A program made the translations under genes and the position numbers. The notes beneath the pieces were generated by a model. The model saw nothing but the letters and a program-made list of their open reading frames with translations. It had not been told where the DNA came from and did no database searches. Below are positions 24,092 to 27,369 of a stretch of DNA of 27,369 bases, piece after piece (the stretch's first letter is position 1; every line of letters begins with the position of its first letter). Source of the stretch: ATM1 sp003577165 (lineage in GTDB: Bacteria > Armatimonadota > Fimbriimonadia > Fimbriimonadales > ATM1). The DNA is taken from assembly GCA_030263715.1 (NCBI GenBank), contig SZPM01000027.1:1-27369 (forward strand). The letters run 5' to 3'.

Positions 24092-24997
24092 TTACATCCT
24101 TTGTGATGGGCGTGAACGCCGTGGTGTAATCTCCGCGGCGTCCGCATCACTCGGCAGCGGCTCGATCTGTTCGCCGATGCACTTCGCGGCGAGTTCCAAC
24201 GGGATTCCGCAGTACGAGGCGAGGTATCGCGTCAGTGGCTGAGGAGTCCGCGCATATTCGCGCATGCAGTCTGCGAGAGCGGCGCGAAAGCCGACGCGCA
24301 TCTGTGGGTGCGAACGGACGAGTTCGCGATTGGCGAGAATGTACATCTGCACAGGGCTTCGCGCCTGCAGACTGTTGAACACAGGGCGCAACCCGGTTTG
24401 AGATCGAATCACGAGGCTCGTCGGCGCGGAAGTGATGACGAAGTCGAACGGCCCACTCTCAAGGGATGCGAGCAAATAGGGTCGAGGAGAACTGACGATC
24501 GTCACCTCTTGCCGGTCAACTCCCCATCGCCGCAAGAACATCCGCAGCATCCACGTCGATCGCGGCTCGATGTCGACGAGAAACCGCGCGCCGCGCACGT
24601 CGTCCCGGGACATGACGGCGCTGCGGGAGAGCACTACGTCGGAACCGGTGGAAGTCGAGAGGGGTACGAGCACTTCGCCGACGGCGAGGTCGTTCTGTGC
24701 GAGGGCCGCGTTCGCGACGACGATTCCGTCCACGGCTTCCGCCTTGAAGGCCGAGATGGCTTCAGGGACCGTGGCGAACTGAACGATCGTCACGTCGAGG
24801 TCGTGGCGGCGAAAGGCGCCGGAGGCATCCGCGTAGGACACCAGGGCGGACTCTAGCGAACCCGTGACCCCGATCCTCAGGCGAGGAGGCTGGCTGGTGA
24901 GAACGCCGACCGCCCCGACGGCGCACGCGACCGCCAGGAGTCCCAGAGCGACCGAAGCCGCCGGGATGCGACCGCTGCCGAAAGGACTCCGAATCAT
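24092..24997 (-). CDS. Membrane-anchored NMT1/SsuA-like substrate-binding protein
   Basis: From ATG 24997 the product is 301 aa, with an uncleaved-looking N-terminal helix (IPAASVALGLLAVACAVGAV, residues 11-30) followed by a periplasmic-binding-protein type 2 domain: LRIGVTGSLESALV, then DLDVTIVQFATVPEAISAF, DGIVVANAAL, and RGARFLVDIEPRSTW. It resembles NMT1/THI5/SsuA ligand-binding domains for small anionic or pyrimidine-like ligands. The start is chosen because GAGG lies 6 nt upstream; an ATG at 25012 adds five residues, and longer readings pass into repeat DNA. No ABC permease adjoins; the next gene is a hybrid kinase, so a sensory rather than transport role is likely. Confidence 0.82.
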   Translation of the reverse strand: MIRSPFGSGRIPAASVALGLLAVACAVGAVGVLTSQPPRLRIGVTGSLESALVSYADASGAFRRHDLDVTIVQFATVPEAISAFKAEAVDGIVVANAALAQNDLAVGEVLVPLSTSTGSDVVLSRSAVMSRDDVRGARFLVDIEPRSTWMLRMFLRRWGVDRQEVTIVSSPRPYLLASLESGPFDFVITSAPTSLVIRSQTGLRPVFNSLQARSPVQMYILANRELVRSHPQMRVGFRAALADCMREYARTPQPLTRYLASYCGIPLELAAKCIGEQIEPLPSDADAAEITPRRSRPSQRM

Positions 24998-25110
24998 GCG
25001 CAACCTCGTCATGCGGGGCCGAGTCGAAGCAAAGGCCCTGTTAGGATTGTCGGCAGGTGACCGCTTAGCCTGAGAGCCATGCCGACCAAATCCCACACCC
25101 CACTCCCCTA

Positions 25111-25147
25111 CCCCCTCCTCGTGATGGCTCGTGCATGAGGAGGGGGG
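25111..25147. repeat. C-rich stem-loop repeat, copy A
   Basis: CCCCCTCCTC (25111-25120) and GAGGAGGGGG (25137-25146) form a perfect 10-bp stem around a 16-nt loop GTGATGGCTCGTGCAT. The same stem and near-identical loop recur at 25219 and 25379. This copy is not followed by the GGCCC-type repeat. Confidence 0.75.
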
Positions 25148-25218
25148 AAGGGGGGTGGAGCGCCCACTGCCACCATAACCGGCCCGCGAGCGGTGGCGTT
25201 GTCGAGATCGATTTTCAC

Positions 25219-25254
25219 CCCCCTCCTCGCGATGGCTTGTGCATGAGGAGGGGG
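25219..25254. repeat. C-rich stem-loop repeat, copy B
   Basis: Perfect 10-bp stem CCCCCTCCTC/GAGGAGGGGG with loop GCGATGGCTTGTGCAT. It leads directly into the palindromic repeat at 25266, so 25219-25297 matches 25379-25457 almost base for base (about 79 nt). Confidence 0.75.
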
Positions 25255-25265
25255 AAGCCGCGCAA

Positions 25266-25350
25266 GGCCCGAAGGGCCGCAAGCCAACAGCGAAGGCCGC
25301 AGGCCTGGATATGACGACCAATGAATCGTCGAGCCCTGTAGGGGCGCGAT
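25266..25350 (+). repeat. Palindromic intergenic repeat, forward copy
   Basis: GGCCCGAAGGGCC (25266-25278), GCGAAGGCCGCAGGCCTGG (ending 25308) and GAGCCCTGTAGGGGCGCGAT (25331-25350) occur in the same order and spacing as at 48-143. This is the most complete copy in the window. Confidence 0.72.
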
Positions 25351-25378
25351 AAGAACTCCGACGCATACGAAGCAGTCA

Positions 25379-25414
25379 CCCCCTCCTCGCGATGGCTCGT
25401 GCATGAGGAGGGGG
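25379..25414. repeat. C-rich stem-loop repeat, copy C
   Basis: Third copy of the 10-bp stem, with loop GCGATGGCTCGTGCAT. Relative to copy B the loop differs at one position. It is again followed by a GGCCCGAAGGGCC element. The 605-bp interval 25013-25617 holds only these repeats plus the ribosome site of the next gene; I see no gene there. Confidence 0.75.
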
Positions 25415-25425
25415 AAGCCGAACAA

Positions 25426-25457
25426 GGCCCGAAGGGCCGCAAGCCAACAGCGAAGGC
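25426..25457 (+). repeat. Palindromic intergenic repeat, truncated copy
   Basis: GGCCCGAAGGGCC followed by GCAAGCCAACAGCGAAGGCC matches the first part of the 25266 copy. The match ends at 25457, where sequence continues as CCCGTCCCC, so the second and third hairpin elements are missing. Confidence 0.68.
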
Positions 25458-25617
25458 CCCGTCCCCTTCGCGCCCGTCTGCTACGCGAAGGCGCGGGCAG
25501 GGAACTGAATCCGGCCCACACTCACCTCAGCGATCCGACCGCCCAGCCGGTCCCTGAACGAATCCAGCGACCGTCTCCGCGAATCCTTCAGAATGTAACC
25601 AGACAGAGGACCCACCA

Positions 25618-27060
25618 ATGATTGTCAAGAGGTTTTACGACGAAAGGCTCGCGCAGGCCAGTTTCATGGTCGGCTGCCCCGGATCGGGCGAGGCGATCGT
25701 CATCGACCCGTCTCGAATCGTGGAGCCGTACCTCGAAGCCGCAGCCGCGGAAGGGCTCAGGATCACGGGAGTGACGGAGACCCACATCCATGCCGACTAC
25801 GTCTCTGGAAGCCGAGAGTTGGGTGCGACAACCGGAGCCACGATCTACCTGAGCGACGAGGGCGACGCGGACTGGAAATACGGTTACGCGAACGATCCCA
25901 ACGTGCGACTCGTAAAGGACGGCGACGAGATTCGAACCGGCGCCGTGAGACTCGTCGTTCGCCACACGCCCGGCCACACCCCCGAGCACATCTCGTTCGT
26001 GCTGTATGACGAATCCGCGAGCGAAGAGCCGCTTGGCGCATTCACAGGAGACTTCATCTTCGTCGGCGACGTCGGAAGGCCCGACCTGTTGGAGAGAGCG
26101 GCAAACATCAAAGGCACGATGGAGAAGGGAGCGCGCGTCCTCTACAATTCCCTCCGCAAATTCGTCGAGTATCCGGACCACCTCATCCTCTGGCCGGGGC
26201 ATGGCGCAGGCTCCGCGTGCGGCAAAAGCCTCGGCGGCGTTCCGGTCACGTCGCTCGGATACGAGAAGAGGAGCGGATGGGCGTTCCAGACGGCCGGAGA
26301 GCAGGATTTCGTCGAGGAAGTGCTCGCAGGTCAGCCGGAGCCCCCGAAGTATTTCGCGCACATGAAGCGAATCAACAAAGAAGGGCCGCCGATTCTCGGC
26401 GCGATCTCAATCCCCCCCCGAAAGCAGACGGACGAGTTGATGCGCTTGCTCGACGCCGGCGCGACGATATTCGACATGCGCCCGGCGGGCGAGGCCGCCG
26501 CCGGACTCATTCCCGGAACCATCAACGTGCCGTTCGAAAAGTCGTTCACAACGTGGGCCGGTTGGTTCGCGCCGTACGACGCGCCTATCTATCTGATCAG
26601 CGAGAATGAAACGGAAGTCCTTGAGGCGGTGAAGGCGCTCGCGACGATCGGCATCGACCAAGTCGGCGCGTGGTTCGGCCACGAGGTTGTCGATGAACAC
26701 CAGAAGTCGCGGGACCTCGCGACCATCGGCCAGATGCAGGCGCGCGAGGCGAAAGAGAGGCTCGACGCAGGCGAAGTCACGATCGTGGACGTGCGCGGCG
26801 CTTCAGAGTATGAAGAGGGACACATTCCAGGCTCGATCCACGTGCCGCTCGGCTATCTGGCGGATCGCGCGGACTCGATTCCGAAAGACAAGCCGGTCGT
26901 ATTCCAGTGTTACGCCGGAGGCCGGTCCTCCATCGGCGCGAGCCTGTGGGTGAAACTGGGCAATCCCCCCCCGCTAAACTTCGTCGGTGGCTTCGAAGAG
27001 TACGAGGCGCAGGGCCTCGAAGTCGAAACCGGATCGGGCAAAGAGCCCGTCCACGCCTGA
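25618..27060 (+). CDS. Persulfide dioxygenase-rhodanese fusion (CstB-like MBL-fold protein)
   Basis: The 480-aa protein joins an ETHE1-like metallo-beta-lactamase domain (1-240) to two rhodanese domains (about 265-365 and 370-470). The 2-His-1-carboxylate iron site is visible as THIHADYVSG (His56), HTPGHT (His120) and TGDFIFVGD (Asp145), and the GRPDLLE and WPGHGAGSACGKS motifs are typical. The last rhodanese has an intact active loop CYAGGRSS (Cys431). The first has LISENETE (around 327-334) in place of a Cys loop, so it is non-catalytic, as described for the middle domain of CstB. It would oxidise persulfides to sulfite or thiosulfate. The ATG has an AGAGGA site upstream. Confidence 0.92.
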   Translation: MIVKRFYDERLAQASFMVGCPGSGEAIVIDPSRIVEPYLEAAAAEGLRITGVTETHIHADYVSGSRELGATTGATIYLSDEGDADWKYGYANDPNVRLVKDGDEIRTGAVRLVVRHTPGHTPEHISFVLYDESASEEPLGAFTGDFIFVGDVGRPDLLERAANIKGTMEKGARVLYNSLRKFVEYPDHLILWPGHGAGSACGKSLGGVPVTSLGYEKRSGWAFQTAGEQDFVEEVLAGQPEPPKYFAHMKRINKEGPPILGAISIPPRKQTDELMRLLDAGATIFDMRPAGEAAAGLIPGTINVPFEKSFTTWAGWFAPYDAPIYLISENETEVLEAVKALATIGIDQVGAWFGHEVVDEHQKSRDLATIGQMQAREAKERLDAGEVTIVDVRGASEYEEGHIPGSIHVPLGYLADRADSIPKDKPVVFQCYAGGRSSIGASLWVKLGNPPPLNFVGGFEEYEAQGLEVETGSGKEPVHA

Positions 27061-27084
27061 GCCCCGCGAAGGGCACCGCAAACT

Positions 27085-27114
27085 GTGAGGGGCGGCGCAT
27101 GCGCCGCCCCTCAC
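27085..27114. terminator. Perfect 30-bp palindrome between convergent genes, probable bidirectional terminator
   Basis: GTGAGGGGCGGCGCA is followed at once by its exact reverse complement, giving a 15-bp perfect dyad with no spacer (a hairpin would open a few central bases). It starts 24 nt after the stop at 27060 and lies before the end of the minus-strand gene at 27204. No T-run follows on either strand, so intrinsic termination is plausible but not typical. Confidence 0.5.
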
Positions 27115-27203
27115 TGCGCTTCCAAGCCAATCCCCATGATGCGGCCCGCCTCGACTTCGATGTTCAAACGCCAGGCTCGCATCCGGCTCGGAACGTCACA
27201 CCG

Positions 27204-27369
27204 TCATCCGTCGCCTCGGAACGAGCGCCAGAAGGCGCGGACTTCGGACTCGTTCTCCCAGGCACCTTCTCGGCCGTAACGTACTTTCGGGGCGCCGGCG
27301 TTGGGAAACATGCGCTCGAACCACTCGATGGCCTTCAGGCGCACTCCCGACACTGGATCGTCCACGAGT
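27204..27369 (-). CDS. C-terminal part of an unidentified protein (5' end outside the window)
   Basis: On the minus strand an open frame enters from the right edge and ends at TGA 27204-27206. The visible 54 residues include DDPVSGVRLKAIEWFERMFP and end in FWRSFRGDG. The helical, HEAT-like look of the first part and a Trp-rich tail are suggestive only. Codon third positions are GC-rich as in neighbouring genes, supporting real coding. No family can be assigned from this fragment. Confidence 0.5.
   Translation of the reverse strand, partial: LVDDPVSGVRLKAIEWFERMFPNAGAPKVRYGREGAWENESEVRAFWRSFRGDG

Noticed and set aside
25013..25078. Glycine-riboswitch-like leader (CTCTCAGG on the minus strand upstream of the substrate-binding protein)
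   Set aside because: Only a short match to the aptamer's 3' part; the GGAGAG and CCGAAG-type halves are absent.
24998..25366. N-terminal extension of the substrate-binding protein
   Set aside because: The added sequence translates repeat DNA (SSCTSHREEG-like) and lacks a ribosome site; ATG 24997 gives a normal membrane anchor.
25111..25457. CRISPR-like array
   Set aside because: Only three short repeats at unequal spacing, with the intervening sequence itself repetitive, and no cas genes.

Overview
The window reads as a stretch of chromosome from a free-living, Gram-negative-like, moderately GC-rich bacterium. It is densely coded, with short or overlapping gene junctions and many TTG starts. 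The mix of genes (rpoN, a PgpH-type HD protein, a DgkA-PAP2 fusion, a large putative ABC-exporter permease, a persulfide dioxygenase-rhodanese protein, a multi-PAS hybrid kinase) and the GC-rich mini-hairpin intergenic repeats suggest Armatimonadota (Fimbriimonadia-like) or a related phylum. That placement is an inference from style and gene content; no rRNA gene is present to settle it. There is no sign of phage, IS element, CRISPR or integrase.

Layout. Positions 1-620 hold no convincing gene but carry a dispersed palindromic repeat family, a 113-bp-period tandem duplication and a possible structured RNA. A tRNA-Ile(GAT) follows on the minus strand. Positions 905-6259 are a minus-strand operon in transcription order: rpsU (S21), PgpH-like membrane HD phosphohydrolase, ybeY, DgkA-PAP2 fusion, CNNM/CBS/CorC protein, and an RtcA-fold protein. 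This is a ribosome and envelope housekeeping cluster, but its last member appears to have lost the RtcA catalytic residues and its YbeY has an altered metal site. Positions 6434-17334 are on the plus strand: secreted hypothetical, methyltransferase, NIL-domain protein, alpha/beta hydrolase, Cys/Met PLP enzyme, ABC exporter pair, hutI, deoB, rpoN, metallophosphoesterase. Several are coupled by TTGA start/stop overlaps.

Positions 17331-24997 are a second minus-strand run in transcription order: membrane-anchored NMT1/SsuA-like substrate-binding protein, 1097-aa hybrid histidine kinase with a degenerate ATPase domain, xylose-isomerase-like TIM barrel, secreted hypothetical, nadC, birA. Positions 25013-25617 are a repeat-rich intergenic region. 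Positions 25618-27060 encode a CstB-like sulfur oxidation protein, followed by a perfect 30-bp palindrome and the end of a minus-strand gene that leaves the window.

The observations I rate highest are (i) an RtcA homologue without the nucleophilic His inside an rpsU-ybeY operon, a possible bacterial analogue of the non-catalytic Rcl1 branch, and (ii) a hybrid sensor kinase whose CA domain and first receiver are both degenerate, next to a dedicated substrate-binding protein. Both rest on motif alignment from memory and need a database alignment.
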